A DNA stretch of 33,097 nucleotides from Symbiodinium natans (Eukaryota; Sar; Dinophyceae; Suessiales; Symbiodiniaceae). Below the pieces are notes generated by a model. It searched no databases, was not told the origin of the DNA, and saw only the letters and a program-made list of their open reading frames with translations. Position 1 is the stretch's first letter, and each line of letters opens with the position of its first letter. The position numbers were made by a program, and so were the translations under genes. This document shows, piece after piece, positions 1 through 9,052 of this stretch. The stretch spans positions 486,342-519,438 of the forward strand of contig CAJNDS010002075.1 of NCBI GenBank assembly GCA_905221605.1, written 5' to 3'.

Positions 1-54
1 GGGTTCTGCCCTTGGGATTTTGAAGAACTGGTTCTAAAATTAGAGTACCTTCAA

Positions 55-135
55 GGTTTGGGGTTTAAGGTTTAGGGTTTAGGGTGTAGGGTTTAGGGTT
101 TAGGGTTTAGGGTTTAGGGTTAGAGTGTAGGGTTT
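55..135. repeat. Interstitial telomeric array, G-strand on +
   Basis: Imperfect TTTAGGG heptamers with a TGTAGGG variant are interrupted by short spacers. They resume as looser TTTAGGGG-like units at about 198-240. This is an internal array, not a chromosome end: a left-hand telomere would show CCCTAAA on this strand, and unique sequence lies to its left. Confidence 0.9.
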
Positions 136-240
136 TTTAATAAAGAACCCCCTGGTCTAGGTTTGTGCTAAGGGATCCTTTGAGTAGGGTTCGGGCCGGG
201 TTTAGGGTTTAGGGGTATAGGGGTTTAGGGGTTTGGGGTC

Positions 241-526
241 TAGGATTTAGGCCATCATGTACCCTTTGTTCCCTGCTCTTCGGCACGATCCGAGGTGCCA
301 CGTGCGCGTCGTTCAGCGGATCCTCTACATACCTGGGCGCGTGGGATTCAGGCTCAACCTTAAACTCAAACCCTAAGTCGAGTTTAAGGCTATAAAGGGT
401 CCTTCAGGCAGTGACAGGGGAAGCATCTGGGGAGAACTTGAGGGAAGGTCGGGTCAAATCGTGGAAGCCTTCTATGGCCAATCTTCCAGGCCTACCAAGC
501 ACAGCTCCGGAACCCCCTCAATCGGG
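241..526. other. Unique island between two telomeric arrays
   Basis: This non-repetitive segment has short open frames on both strands. The minus strand reads openly from about 400 down to 241 and contains VEPESHAPRYVEDPLNDAHV. The plus strand is open from about 387 to 540 and contains GEASGENLREGRVKSW. A CCCAG/GTATGT donor-like site lies on the minus strand at about 325-335. Because both strands look plausible, I do not call a gene. It could be exon-derived DNA. Confidence 0.35.
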
Positions 527-527
527 T

Positions 528-660
528 TTAGGGGTTTAGGGTTAGGGCTTAGGGTTTTAAGGTTTGGGGTTTAGGGTTTAGGGTTTAGGGTTTAGGGTTT
601 AGGGTTTAGGGTTTAGGGTTTAGGGTTTAGGGTTTAGGGTTTAGGGTTTAGGGTTTAGGG
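528..660. repeat. Interstitial telomeric array, G-strand on +
   Basis: About 17 TTTAGGG units. The right half (about 572-660) is essentially perfect and the left edge is degenerate. Confidence 0.95.
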
Positions 661-671
661 CTTTCAATCTC

Positions 672-833
672 TCAATGCGCGTCGGACGCCCTGGAGATGA
701 CCTCCAATACTGCCACAGCCTGGAGCCTGGTCGCATTTGCAATCTCGGTTGTGGAGGCCAGCGCCTCGAGAAATTCCACAGTTCCTGGCTTGGTGGCCAA
801 CATACCAGCGCGCGCACAATGATGCCATTCGCT
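672..833 (-). CDS. Candidate short coding exon, unrecognised
   Basis: On the minus strand a 54-codon frame lies between a TGA just above 833 and a TGA at 672-674. An internal ATG is at 801-803. From that ATG the product starts MLATKPGTVEFLEALAST, continues TEIANATRLQAVAVLEVISR and ends ASDAH. The composition is that of a soluble, mostly helical protein, and no family is recognised. The upstream neighbour on the coding strand is the foldback element at 845-958, and the downstream neighbour is a telomeric array. The plus strand of the same DNA also carries a 58-codon open frame, which limits confidence. It may be an exon remnant rather than a complete gene. Confidence 0.3.
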   Translation of the reverse strand, partial: SEWHHCARAGMLATKPGTVEFLEALASTTEIANATRLQAVAVLEVISRASDAH

Positions 834-844
834 TCAGGGTTTCA

Positions 845-958
845 TACTTGAAGGTTCATGGGTAGTTATAGGCAGGATTACAAGCAAGGTAGCCTATACT
901 ATACCCTTAATTAGGGCACTTATCGCCCTACTTCTAACTGCCCTTGAACCTTCAAGTA
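845..958. mobile_element. Small foldback (MITE-like) element
   Basis: A 28-bp arm at 845-872 starting TACTTGAAGGTTCA matches, in inverted orientation, the arm at 931-958 ending TGAACCTTCAAGTA, with about 24 of 28 positions complementary. Inside it is a second perfect hairpin: TAGGGC (912-917), loop ACTTATC, GCCCTA (925-930). The total length of 114 bp fits a non-autonomous inverted-repeat element. No clear target-site duplication was found. Confidence 0.5.
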
Positions 959-1017
959 GGGTCTGAAAGCAGCTCCCGGAAGCTTCCAGGCTTGTCACTG
1001 AAAGTCTCCAGAACCCC

Positions 1018-1101
1018 TAGACCCTAAACCCTAAACCCTAAACCCTAAACCCTAAACCCTAAGCCCTAAACCCTAAACCCTAAGCCCTAAACCCTAAACC
1101 C
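1018..1101. repeat. Interstitial telomeric array, C-strand on +
   Basis: About 12 CCCTAAA units with occasional CCCTAAG. The orientation is opposite to the arrays at 528-660 and 1625-1765. Confidence 0.95.
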
Positions 1102-1106
1102 CGGCG

Positions 1107-1199
1107 ATGCAAAGCCAGGTTCTTCAGGATTTTGATTCGTACCTCAAACTCGAGTCGAATCTCCTTGACCCCGAAACAAAGGTTTTGGGTTCCGGGTAG
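1107..1199 (+). CDS. Candidate short ORF or exon, unrecognised
   Basis: A 31-codon frame runs from ATG (1107) to TAG (1197-1199). It reads MQSQVLQDFDSYLKLESN and then LLDPETKVLGSG. The composition is acidic and helical and looks protein-like. An acceptor-like TTCTTCAG precedes GAT within the frame (about 1129-1137), so an 18-codon internal exon starting DFDSYLKLESN is an alternative reading. A C-strand telomeric array lies immediately upstream. The minus strand is also open here (1080-1262), so the strand is not certain. No family is recognised. Confidence 0.3.
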   Translation: MQSQVLQDFDSYLKLESNLLDPETKVLGSG

Positions 1200-1620
1200 G
1201 TGCCGTAATTTTGGGCAAGCCCTAGACCCGAAACTGCATCTGGGATGAAGAAGAAGCGCCAAAAAGTACCCTAGAGGGAGCCCGCATTGGAGTTATCCAT
1301 TATCCTACCAAATGACCCTCCACAAAACTAAAACTACTCGAACCCATAAAGCCCTAACCTGAAAGCCGAACTAAGCCCCTTTGTGACCCCTAATAAACCC
1401 CCTAAAACCCTAAATCCTAACCCATGTTGCCCCAAAGCTCGACAGCCCCATCGGTGGAGTTTTTCAGGCTTTGCCGTCGTTGTACTTCCAGGCCGCCACA
1501 CATTTTGCTGAGCCCTAACAAAACACCCTGAACCCGAAGACAACGAAACCCTAATTCAGCCTAATGACTACCACGTACCCCGGGTCAAGTGCAGGGAAGA
1601 TCAAGGGAAGTTTAGATCTA
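1200..1620. other. Unique island with scattered CCCTAA units
   Basis: This is mostly non-repetitive, with a short degenerate CCCTAAA patch at about 1388-1425. The plus strand is open at about 1424-1516 and contains HVAPKLDSPIGGVFQALPSL before a TAA. The minus strand is open at 1334-1543. Neither is recognisable, and the two overlap, so no gene is called. Confidence 0.3.
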
Positions 1621-1624
1621 AGGA

Positions 1625-1765
1625 AGTTTAGGGTTTAGGGTTTAGGGTTTAGGGTTTAGGGTTTAGGGTTTAGGGTTTGGGGTTTGGGGTTTAGGGTTTA
1701 GGGTGTAGTACTTTAGGGTTTAGGGTTTAGGGCTTAGGGCTTATGGCTTAGGGCTTAGGGCTTTG
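1625..1765. repeat. Interstitial telomeric array with TTTGGGG and CTTAGGG variants
   Basis: G-strand heptamers on the plus strand. The left part is canonical, followed by two TTTGGGG units. The right end drifts into CTTAGGG. Confidence 0.9.
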
Positions 1766-1816
1766 GGAAGTTGGGAGTTCAGGGATATGTAGGGGTCAGG
1801 GTGCTGGGCCTAAACC

Positions 1817-1861
1817 CTAGCGCGATAGCATGCTGGTCCAGCCGAGGGGCATGTACAAGTC
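1817..1861 (-). CDS. Candidate terminal exon fragment
   Basis: On the minus strand an acceptor-like sequence (CTAAATGCTCTGCAG) ends at 1862 and is followed by 14 codons and a TAG at 1817-1819. They read DLYMPLGWTSMLSR. The same frame stays open upstream through the acceptor. It is very short and has no recognised homology, so it is recorded only as an exon-like remnant. Confidence 0.2.
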   Translation of the reverse strand, partial: DLYMPLGWTSMLSR

Positions 1862-1889
1862 CTGCAGAGCATTTAGGAAGTTTGGGTTT

Positions 1890-2025
1890 GGCGCTTAGGG
1901 TTCAGGGTTCAGGGTTCAGGGTTTAGGGTTTAGGGTTTAGGGTTCAGGGTTTAGGGTTCAGGGTTCAGGGTTTAGGGTTTGGGGATTGCGGGCTTTAGAA
2001 ACCCTAAACCCTAAACCCTGAACCC
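1890..2025. repeat. Telomeric arrays in opposite orientations
   Basis: G-strand units, mixed TTTAGGG and TTCAGGG, occupy about 1890-1985. C-strand CCCTAAA units follow at about 2000-2025, after a spacer of about 15 bp. This makes a head-to-head junction. Confidence 0.9.
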
Positions 2026-2094
2026 CAAAGCCTTCATCCTTAGAACTCCGATGTAGTGGCAAGGGCCTTGATATTTAGAATGGGGTTCTGCTCT

Positions 2095-2193
2095 TTTGCT
2101 TAAGAACCTCCCCAGGAAAATGAACAACAAAAACCCTTGTAAGGGTAGTAATGTAAAAAATAATCTTTGTGTTTTTGGGGGCTCTTAAGCAAA
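2095..2193. mobile_element. Small foldback element
   Basis: The 11-bp arm TTTGCTTAAGA (2095-2105) is repeated perfectly inverted as TCTTAAGCAAA (2183-2193). A nested hairpin ACCCTTGTAAGGGT lies at 2133-2146. The plan, an outer inverted repeat around an off-centre hairpin, matches the element at 845-958, although the sequences differ. Confidence 0.45.
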
Positions 2194-2203
2194 TACACTT
2201 TCC

Positions 2204-2229
2204 TTTTTTTTTTTTTTTTTGGGGGGGGG
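2204..2229. repeat. Homopolymer pair T17-G9
   Basis: Seventeen T (2204-2220) are followed directly by nine G (2221-2229). Similar T-run/G-run junctions occur at about 7711-7726 and 15292-15310, near other foldbacks. Confidence 0.9.
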
Positions 2230-2359
2230 TGGGTGGCTTAAATAGGGTCTATTTGGAAGCTGGGACTCGGGTTTTCTTATAGCCATACACGTTTCCACGA
2301 GGGTACGCTGCTGTCACGTCAGTCGTACTATGGAGGCCTCAGGAACAAGAACCAGGTAG

Positions 2360-4940
2360 TTCCTCTTTTCTCTTCTCTTTTTCTCCTCAATCCTAAAGTC
2401 GAAGGCTCTCGTGAGGAGAAGAGAAGGGAGAGAAGGAGGGAAAGATAAGAGGAACACGATTTTCATGGGAAGAGCCAAGAAAAGAATAGAAGAGAGATAA
2501 AACAAGGCGCAAAGAAGATGGTACTCTTCTTTATCTATCCTCTCTCCCTTATCTCTCCGTTCCCTCTGTCTTTTCGAAATGAGAAAAACAAAAAGAAAGA
2601 TGAAAAGAAGAAGGGTTAGGAAAAGAGCCGAAGAGATAGGCCGAAAAGAGGGGTATGGTGAAGTACGGCAAAGGTCCACGCACAAGGAGTCACCTTCTGC
2701 TTACCCTTCCACTGCTTGATTTTACAAGCTCCTTTCTTGTGTTTTATCAGTTAAAATTAAAAGGAAACAGAAGGAGAGAAGGGAAAGGGAAGTGAGAGAG
2801 GAGAGACAACAAGGAGGCCATTTTAATTTCCTGTGAGTTATCAAAAGGAATGCAATATTATGGGAAGAGCAATGGAAAAAAAGAGTGGAAGAGAAATTAA
2901 GACAGGAGAGGGAGGTGCAAAAATAAGGCAAAGAGAAGATGGTGCCGTTTTCATCTCACCTCTCGTTCTTATCTTCCTCTTCTCTGGTTCTTTTCCCTGT
3001 GAAATAAAAAAACAAAAGGAAGGACAATGAACATATAAAGGAACCCGTTTTCGTTTTCCGTTTGGGCACAAGGAAAAAAACAGAGGCGATAGGGCGAGAG
3101 GAGGGGTTTGCTGAAGCATGGGGAGGGTGTACGGGCAAGGGGCCAACTCCGCCCACTTCCCCCATCCATTGAAAGAGGAAAAGGAAGGGCCTCCATTCCC
3201 CTCTTATTCTTCCTTTCTTGCGTTTTTGTCGTTTAGAAGGGAACAGGAGAAGAGGAGGGAGAGAGAAGGAGAGAGGAGACATAAAAAGGGTTGCATTTTT
3301 AATGGGAAGAGCAAAGAAAAGACCAGAAGAGAGATGATGGGAGAAGAGGGGGAGACAAAACAAGGCGCACAGAAAATGGGCAGATAAGAAGAGAGGAAAG
3401 GGAATGACCAAGTACAATGAGGAGTTCTTCAATTTCCCTCCCTATCTCTTATGTTACTTTTCCTTCTTGTGGGGTGTCCCTTTTTCTCTTGAAGATGCAG
3501 AAAACGATTGAAAAGGACACCCGTTCCATCGCCCATATGTAGGGAAAGAGAGAGAATCATGAGCATCAGCTGGGCTTGCTGCCAATCCAACATGGGCGTC
3601 CCTTTTAATCGCATTCTGTGTCCTTTTTTCTCGCTTGAAGATGCAGAAAACGATCCAAAAGCACATCTGTTGGAGGAAGAGAGAAGGAGAGAGGAGAGAT
3701 ACCAAGGATTGCATATTTAATGGGAAGAGCAAGGAAGAGAATAGAAGACAGATGAATAGAGAAGATGGCGCTCTTCTTTATCTATTCTCTCTCCCTTGTT
3801 TCTCCCTTCCCTCTTTCTTTTCGAAATGAGAAAAACAAAAAGGAAGAACTATGAGAAGGAGAAGAGTAAGGAAAGGAACAGAAGAGATAGGCCGAGAGGA
3901 TGAATATGATGGAGTATTATGGAAAGGCTCACGCGCAAGGAGTCACCCTCTGCTTACCTTTTCACTGCTTTATCATATGAGTTCCTTTCTTGTGTTTTAT
4001 CAGTTAAAAGGAAGCGGAAGAAGAGAAGGGAAAGGGAAGTGAGAGAGGAAAGATAACAAGGATGCTATGTTTCCCGAAGCGTGCTGCAAGGAATAGAAGA
4101 GACAGGAAGCAAGGAGACGGAATCACAAAATAAGGCGCAAAGCTGTACATATCATCTCTCCCTTGTCTCTCCCTATTCCCTTTCGAACTAGAAAAAACCA
4201 TTCTTGCTTTTCACAGATAGGTTCCCTCTCTCCTCTTCAGGAAATCCCCTTTCCCTTATGTTGCTTTTTGAAGCGAATAAGAAAAATAGCAGATAAGAAG
4301 AGAGGAAAGGGTCAATTTCCCTCCCTATCTCTTATGTTGCTTTTCCTTCTTGTGGGGTGTCCCTGTTTCTCTTGAAGATGCAGAAAACGATTGAAAAGGA
4401 CACCCGTTCCATCGCCCATGTGTAGGGAAAGAGAGAGAATCATGAGCATCAGCTGGGCTTGCTGCCAATCCAACATGGGCGTCCCTTTTAATCGCAGTCT
4501 GTGTCCTTTTTTCTCGCTTGAAGATGCAGAAAACGATCCAAAAGCACATCTGTTGGAGGAAGAGAGAAGGAGAGAGGAGAGATACCAAGGATTGCATATT
4601 TAATGGGAAGAGCAAGGAAGAGAATAGAAGACAGATGAATAGAGAAGAGGGAGAGACAAAACAAGGCGCAGAGAAGATGGCACTCTTCTTTATCTATTCT
4701 CTCTCCCTTGTTTCTCCCTTCCCTCTTTCTTTTCGAAATGAGAAAAACAAAAAGGAAGAACTATGAGAAGGAGAAGAGTAAGGAAAGGAACAGAAGAGAT
4801 AGGCCGAGAGGATGAATATGATGGAGTATTATGGAAAGGCTCACGCGCAAGGAGTCACCCTCTGCTTACCTTTCCACTGCTTTATCATATGAGTTCCTTT
4901 CTTGTGTTTTATCAGTTAAAAGGAAGCAGAAGAGAAGGGA
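2360..4940. repeat. Degenerate purine/pyrimidine-rich tandem repeat, about 0.4 kb unit
   Basis: The landmark GGGAAGAGCAA (with variants) recurs near 2466, 2860, 3301, 3720 and 4603, with a decayed copy near 4088. This implies an ancestral unit of roughly 370-440 bp. Each unit has a purine-rich half and a pyrimidine-rich half (TTTATCTATTCTCTCTCCC-like), so the halves could pair imperfectly or form triplex-prone tracts. Open frames of 60-158 codons on both strands are low-complexity K/R/E/G on one strand and F/L/S/P on the other. They are composition artefacts. No gene is supported. Confidence 0.75.
3379..4040. repeat. Higher-order duplication, copy 1
   Basis: Nearly identical to 4288-4944. 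The offset is about 883 bp in the first part and 912 bp after about 3764, because copy 2 carries 29 extra bases at about 4645-4673. The extra segment is flanked by AGAGAAG, so copy 1 may have lost it by slippage at microhomology. There are only scattered substitutions otherwise. Confidence 0.85.
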
Positions 4941-4944
4941 AAAG
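4288..4944. repeat. Higher-order duplication, copy 2
   Basis: Second copy of 3379-4040. It ends abruptly where the 55-bp satellite begins at about 4941. At that junction the repeat sequence GGGAAA continues directly as AGCAAAAATTGAGCCC, which is satellite sequence, suggesting a join at short A-rich homology. Confidence 0.85.
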
Positions 4945-7125
4945 CAAAAATTGAGCCCAACATTTTAGGACCAGGGCTTGCGATCTGACTCTTTGGAGCA
5001 AAAATCGATTCCAAAATCTTAGGGACCAGGGCTTGCGATGTTACTCTTTGGAGCAAGAAATGAGCCCAAAATCTTAAAGACCGGGGCTTGCGATTTCACC
5101 TTTTGGAGCAAATACTGGGCCCAAAATCTTAGGGACCAGGGCTTGCAATTTGACTCCGTGGAGCACAAATCGACCCCGAAATCTTAGGGACCAGGGCTTG
5201 CGATTTGACTCTGTGGAGCACAAATCGACCCCGACAGGGCTTGCGATTTGACTCTTTGGAGCAAAAATCGACCCAAAAATCTAAGGGACCAGGGCTTGCG
5301 ATTTTACTCTTTGGCGCAAAAACTGGGCCCCAAATCTTAGGGACCAGGGCTTGCGATGTCACTCTTTGGAGCAAAATTGAACCCAAAGTCTTAGGGACCA
5401 GGGCTTGCGATTTGACTCTTTGGAGCAAAAACTGGGCCCAAAATCTTAGGGAGCAGGGTTTGCGATTTGACTCTTTGGAGCAAAAACTGGGCCCCAAATC
5501 TTAGGGACCAGGGCTTGCGGTTTGACTCTTTGGAGCAAAAATTGACCCAAAATCTTAGGGACCAGGGCTTGCGATTTGACTCTTTGAACCAAAAACTGGG
5601 CCCAAAATCTTAGGGACAAGGGCTTGCGATGTCACTCTTTGGAGCAAAAAATGAACCCAAAATCTTAGGGACCAGGGCTTGCGATTTGACTCTTTGGAGC
5701 AAAAACTGGGCCCCAAATCTTAGGGACCAGGGCTTGCGATTTGACTCTTTGGAGCAAAAACTGGCCAAGATCCTTAGGGACCAGGGCTTGCGATGTCAGG
5801 GATTTTGGAGCAAAATTGAACGCCCAACTAGGACCAGGGCTGCGATTTGACTCTTTGGAGCAAAAACTGGGCCCAAATCTTAGGACCAGGCTTGCGATGT
5901 CACTCTTTGCTCAAAAAAATTGGAACCCAAAATCTTAGGGACCAGGCTTGCGATTTGACTCTTTGGAGCAAAAACCGGGCCCCAAATCTTAGGGACCAGG
6001 GCTTGCGATGTCACTCTTTGGAGCAAAAAACGAACCCAAAATCTTAAGGACCAGGGCTTGCGATGTCACTCTTTGGAGCAAAAATTGAACCCAAAATCTT
6101 AGGGACCAGGACTTGCGATGTCACTCTTTGGAGCAAAAATTGGGCCCCAAATCTTAGGGACCAGGGCTTGCGATTTGACTCTTTGGAGCAAAAACTGGGC
6201 CCAAAATCTTAGGGACCAGGGCTTGCGATGTTACTCTTTGGAGCAAAAACTGAGCCCAAAATCTTAGGGACCAGGGCTTGCGATGTCACTCTTTGGAGCA
6301 AAAATTGAACCCAAAATCTTAGGGACCAGGACTTGCGATGTCACTCTTTGGAGCAAAAACTGGGCCCCCAATCTTAGGGACCAGAGCTTGCGATGTCACT
6401 CTTTGGAGCAAAAATTGAACCCAAAATCTTAGGGACCAGGGCTTGCGATTTGACTCTTCGGAGCAAAAACTGGGCCCCAAATCTTAGGGACCAGGGCTTG
6501 CGATGTTACTCTTTGGAGCAAAGATTGAACCCAAAATCTTAGGGACCAGGGCTTGCGATTTGACCCTTTGGAGCAAAAACTTGGCCCAAAATCTTAGGGA
6601 CCAGGGCTTGCGATTTGACTCTTTGGAGCAACTGGGCCCAAGATCTTAGGGACCAGGGCTTGCGATGTCACTCTTTTGGGCAAGAAATGAGCCCAAAATC
6701 TTAGGGAGCAGGGCTTGCGATTTGACCCTTTGGAGCAAAAACTGTGCCCCAAATCTTAGGGACCAGGGCTTGCGGTTTGACTCTGTGGAGCAAAAATTGA
6801 ACCCGAAATCTTCGGGACCAGGGCTTGCGATTTGACTCTTCGGAGCAAGAAATGAGCCCAAAATCTTAAGGACCAGGGCTTGCTTTGGAGCAAAAAACTG
6901 AGTCCAAAATCTTAGGGACCAGGGCTTGCGATGTTGACTCTTTGGAGCAAAAACTGGGCCCCAAATAATAGGGACCAGGGCTTGCGATGTTACTCTTTGG
7001 GGCAAGAAATGAGCCCAAAATCTTAGGGACCAGGGCTTGCGATGTTACTCTTTGGGCAAGAAATGAGCTCAAAATCTTAGGGACCAGGGCTTGCGATGTC
7101 ACTTTTTGGAGCAGAAACTGTGCCC
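4941..7125. repeat. 55-bp satellite, about 40 copies
   Basis: The unit includes ACCAGGGCTTGCGAT, ACTCTTTGGAGCAAAAA and CCCAAAATCTTAGGG. Most copies are 55 bp, with a few shortened ones (near 5205-5235, 5800-5830 and 6885). Two subtypes are visible: GATTTGACTC, usually with CTGGGCCC, and GATGTCACTC, usually with TTGAACCC. They are partly interleaved. The 55-bp period is not a multiple of three, so frames rotate, and the overlapping open frames on both strands are artefacts. The unit ends in TTAGGG but is otherwise unrelated to the telomeric heptamer. Confidence 0.95.
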
Positions 7126-7196
7126 TAGTATTGGGGGGAGGAGGGCTCGTGATTTAGTATTGGGAGGAGGCCCGGGCTCGTGAATTAGTGTTGGGG
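7126..7196. repeat. Decayed repeat edge with GGGCTCGTGA units
   Basis: About two units of 29-31 bp contain TAGTATTGGG and GGGCTCGTGA. They resemble a diverged version of the neighbouring satellite (GGGCTTGCGA) and run into the assembly gap. Confidence 0.6.
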
Positions 7197-7296
7197 NNNN
7201 NNNNNNNNNNNNNNNNNNNNNNNNNNNNNNNNNNNNNNNNNNNNNNNNNNNNNNNNNNNNNNNNNNNNNNNNNNNNNNNNNNNNNNNNNNNNNNNN
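7197..7296. other. Assembly gap of exactly 100 N
   Basis: One hundred consecutive N, the conventional placeholder for a gap of unknown size. It sits between G-rich sequences on both sides. Open frames spanning it are meaningless. Confidence 0.99.
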
Positions 7297-7467
7297 GGAG
7301 GAGGGGGGGGAGGCGGGGGGGGGAAGGCGGGCGGGAGGCGGGGGGTGGGGGGGAGGCGGGGGGGGGGGGAGGGAGGGGGGGGCCCACCCTGCAAAAAAAA
7401 ACAAAAAAAACTTGAGATCTCTGAGGCCTCAAAACTACCCCCCCACCCCCCCCCAAAAAAAAAAAAA
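7297..7467. repeat. G-rich tract followed by A and C homopolymers
   Basis: G runs of 4-10 broken by A and C occupy 7297-7382. A-rich sequence follows, then C runs (7438-7454) and an A13 run. The tract is quadruplex-prone and is a likely reason for the adjacent gap. Confidence 0.85.
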
Positions 7468-7566
7468 GCCCCAGGAAATCCTTCGAGCTTCGGGTAAAAG
7501 AACCCAGCCTTCAGCCGTAAAATCCTACCCCTAGATACCCAAGAAGGCCACAACAGTCCCCCATCA

Positions 7567-7660
7567 TAATCATAATCACCCTCCTCATCACAACCATCAA
7601 CATCATGACCACCATGATCAGCACCATCCTCGTCATCAGCATCAGCATCATCATCATCGT
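7567..7660. repeat. Degenerate CAT/ATC trinucleotide microsatellite
   Basis: Imperfect CAT repeats with AAT, CAC, CAG and GAT interruptions. The plus frame would be histidine-rich and the minus frame methionine-rich. Both are consequences of the repeat, and no ATG-led conserved frame was found. Confidence 0.85.
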
Positions 7661-7698
7661 ACGGATCGGAAGACTTAGAAGCCCAGTAACCATATTAA

Positions 7699-7780
7699 AG
7701 TAAGGGCACCCTTTTTTTGGGGGGTGGTTACGTTATAAGGGAACCCATAACCAAAAAAAGAAAGGGGTAAAGGGCACCAC
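7699..7780. mobile_element. Possible small foldback element
   Basis: GGTTACGTTAT (about 7726-7737) opposes ATAACC (about 7748-7753). Flanking T-run and A-run segments are also roughly complementary. The segment is bracketed by direct copies of GTAA(A)GGGCACC at about 7700 and 7766, which could be a target-site duplication. The arms are gapped. Confidence 0.3.
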
Positions 7781-7867
7781 TGGGCTACCGAGAAAACGAT
7801 GAGGTGGGACATGGGAAGAAGGACTGGCTTGACGGGCTTTACGGGCTTTCGGAAGGTTCAGATCCCT

Positions 7868-7950
7868 AGAAAGCCCTAAGCCCTAAGCCCTAAGCCCTAA
7901 GCCCTAAACCCTAAACCCTAAACCCTAAACCCTAAACCCTAAACCCTAAG
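7868..7950. repeat. Interstitial telomeric array, C-strand on +
   Basis: CCCTAAG units grade into CCCTAAA units, about 11 in total. Confidence 0.95.
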
Positions 7951-8053
7951 ACCTAGCCTTCTAAGCCCCGGAACGGTGGCAAGCCTGCCAACCGAACTGG
8001 GCATGTGGATGAGGGTTTGGGGGCTCGACCCTAACCCCTACTTGGAGGTTCAT

Positions 8054-8129
8054 GGTACTTACTAAACAATTTAGGGTTTAGGGTTCAGGGTTTAGGGTTT
8101 AGGGTCTAGGGGTACTTACTAACCAAATT
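8054..8129. repeat. Short telomeric insert bracketed by direct repeats
   Basis: GGTACTTACTAAACAATTT (8054-8072) and GGTACTTACTAACCAAATT (8111-8129) match at 17 of 19 positions. Between them lie about five TTTAGGG-type units (8071-8110). The arrangement looks like telomeric DNA inserted with duplication of its target. After the right copy the plus strand is open to about 8230 (SETLSGADGIECFAVWGCGA), but the minus strand is open too. Confidence 0.7.
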
Positions 8130-8214
8130 CCTGATGTCCGAAACCCTCTCAGGGGCTGATGGTATTGAATGCTTCGCCGTTTGGGGTTGTGGGGCAACAG
8201 AGCTTCGGGACTTC

Positions 8215-8395
8215 GGGTTTAGGGCTTAGGGCCTAGGTTTTAGGGTTGAGGGGTTTAGGGTTTAGGGCTTAGGGCTTATGGTTTCGGGTTCAGGGTTTAG
8301 GGTTTGACCTTACACCTTGATCCCTCACCCTAAACCCATCCCCTAAACCCTAAACCCTAAACCCTAAACCCTAAACCCCGAACCCCGAACCCTCC
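8215..8395. repeat. Opposed telomeric arrays
   Basis: Degenerate G-strand units, with CTTAGGG, TTGAGGG and TTCAGGG variants, occupy 8215-8305. C-strand CCCTAAA units follow at about 8335-8392, ending as CCCCGAA. Confidence 0.9.
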
Positions 8396-8473
8396 ACGAG
8401 CCGACACCCCGGCGGTCCAAGAGCGTGATGATCCAGGGCACCATCATCCGAAGAAGCGGGTGCCGGTACCACC

Positions 8474-8715
8474 TGGGTTTAGGGTTTAGGGTTTAGGGTT
8501 TAGGGTTTAGGGTTTGGGGTTTGGGGTTTGGGGTTTGGGGGTTGGGGTTTAGGGTTTCGGGTTTAGGGGTTGGGGTTTAGGGTTTGGGGTTTGGGGTTTA
8601 GGGTTTAGGTTTGGGGTTTGGGGTTTGGGGTTTAGGGTTTGGGTTTAGGGTTTAGGGTTTAGGGTTTGGGGTTTAGGGTTTAGGGTTTGGGGTTTGGGGT
8701 TTGGGGTGTGGGGTT
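8474..8715. repeat. Telomeric array rich in the TTTGGGG variant
   Basis: The array starts as perfect TTTAGGG, switches to runs of TTTGGGG, and alternates between the two for about 240 bp. The mixed pattern suggests local spread of a variant unit. Confidence 0.95.
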
Positions 8716-8777
8716 TAGGTTCATGGGCAGTTAGTGCCTGTATACGCGGGATGTTTGTTACATCGCTGTCGTTGCAG

Positions 8778-8882
8778 CTGCTCGTATTTCAGCGTACACG
8801 GACAGGGGCCATAATTTCGAGGACCGACGATGTGGTTTTGACGTCCTTGCCACTGGGTCATCCGGCACGGTCCCTAGTCTAA
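8778..8882 (+). CDS. Candidate terminal exon, unrecognised
   Basis: A pyrimidine-rich acceptor-like sequence (CGCTGTCGTTGCAG) ends at 8777 and is followed by 34 codons and a TAA at 8880-8882. The translation begins LLVFQRTRTGAIISRTDD. A long in-frame extension upstream runs only into telomeric array, so the acceptor is the more sensible start. No homology is recognised, and the segment is too short to judge coding statistics. C-strand telomeric repeat begins about 15 bp downstream. Confidence 0.25.
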   Translation: MLVFQRTRTGAIISRTDDVVLTSLPLGHPARSLV

Positions 8883-8892
8883 GCTTACGTAC

Positions 8893-9052
8893 GCCTAAAC
8901 CCTTAACCCTAACCTACACCCTCAACCCTAAACCCCAAATCCTAAACCCTAAACCCTAAACCCCACATCCTAAACCCTAAACCCTAAACCCCAAACCCTA
9001 AACCCTAAACCCCAAATCCTCAACCCTAAACCCTAAACCCCAAACCCCAAAC
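8893..9052. repeat. Interstitial telomeric array, C-strand on +
   Basis: CCCTAAA units mixed with CCCCAAA, CCCCAAAT and CCCTCAA variants, about 160 bp. Confidence 0.93.

Noticed and set aside
2314-4954. Series of lysine/arginine/glutamate-rich and leucine/phenylalanine/serine-rich frames
   Set aside because: They are mirror-image products of purine-rich versus pyrimidine-rich strands in a tandem repeat.
5129-7102. Many 65-122 codon open frames on both strands resembling a repeat protein
   Set aside because: They follow the 55-bp satellite, whose period rotates the frame. Both strands are equally open and no start or conserved domain is visible.
4941-7125. Possible CRISPR array
   Set aside because: Units are contiguous 55-bp copies without unique spacers, in a eukaryotic context.
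7099-7553. Open frames spanning the N gap
   Set aside because: They contain unknown residues and G-run translations, so the frame across the gap is undefined.
7511-7693. Methionine-rich minus-strand frame
   Set aside because: It is the translation of the CAT/ATG microsatellite.
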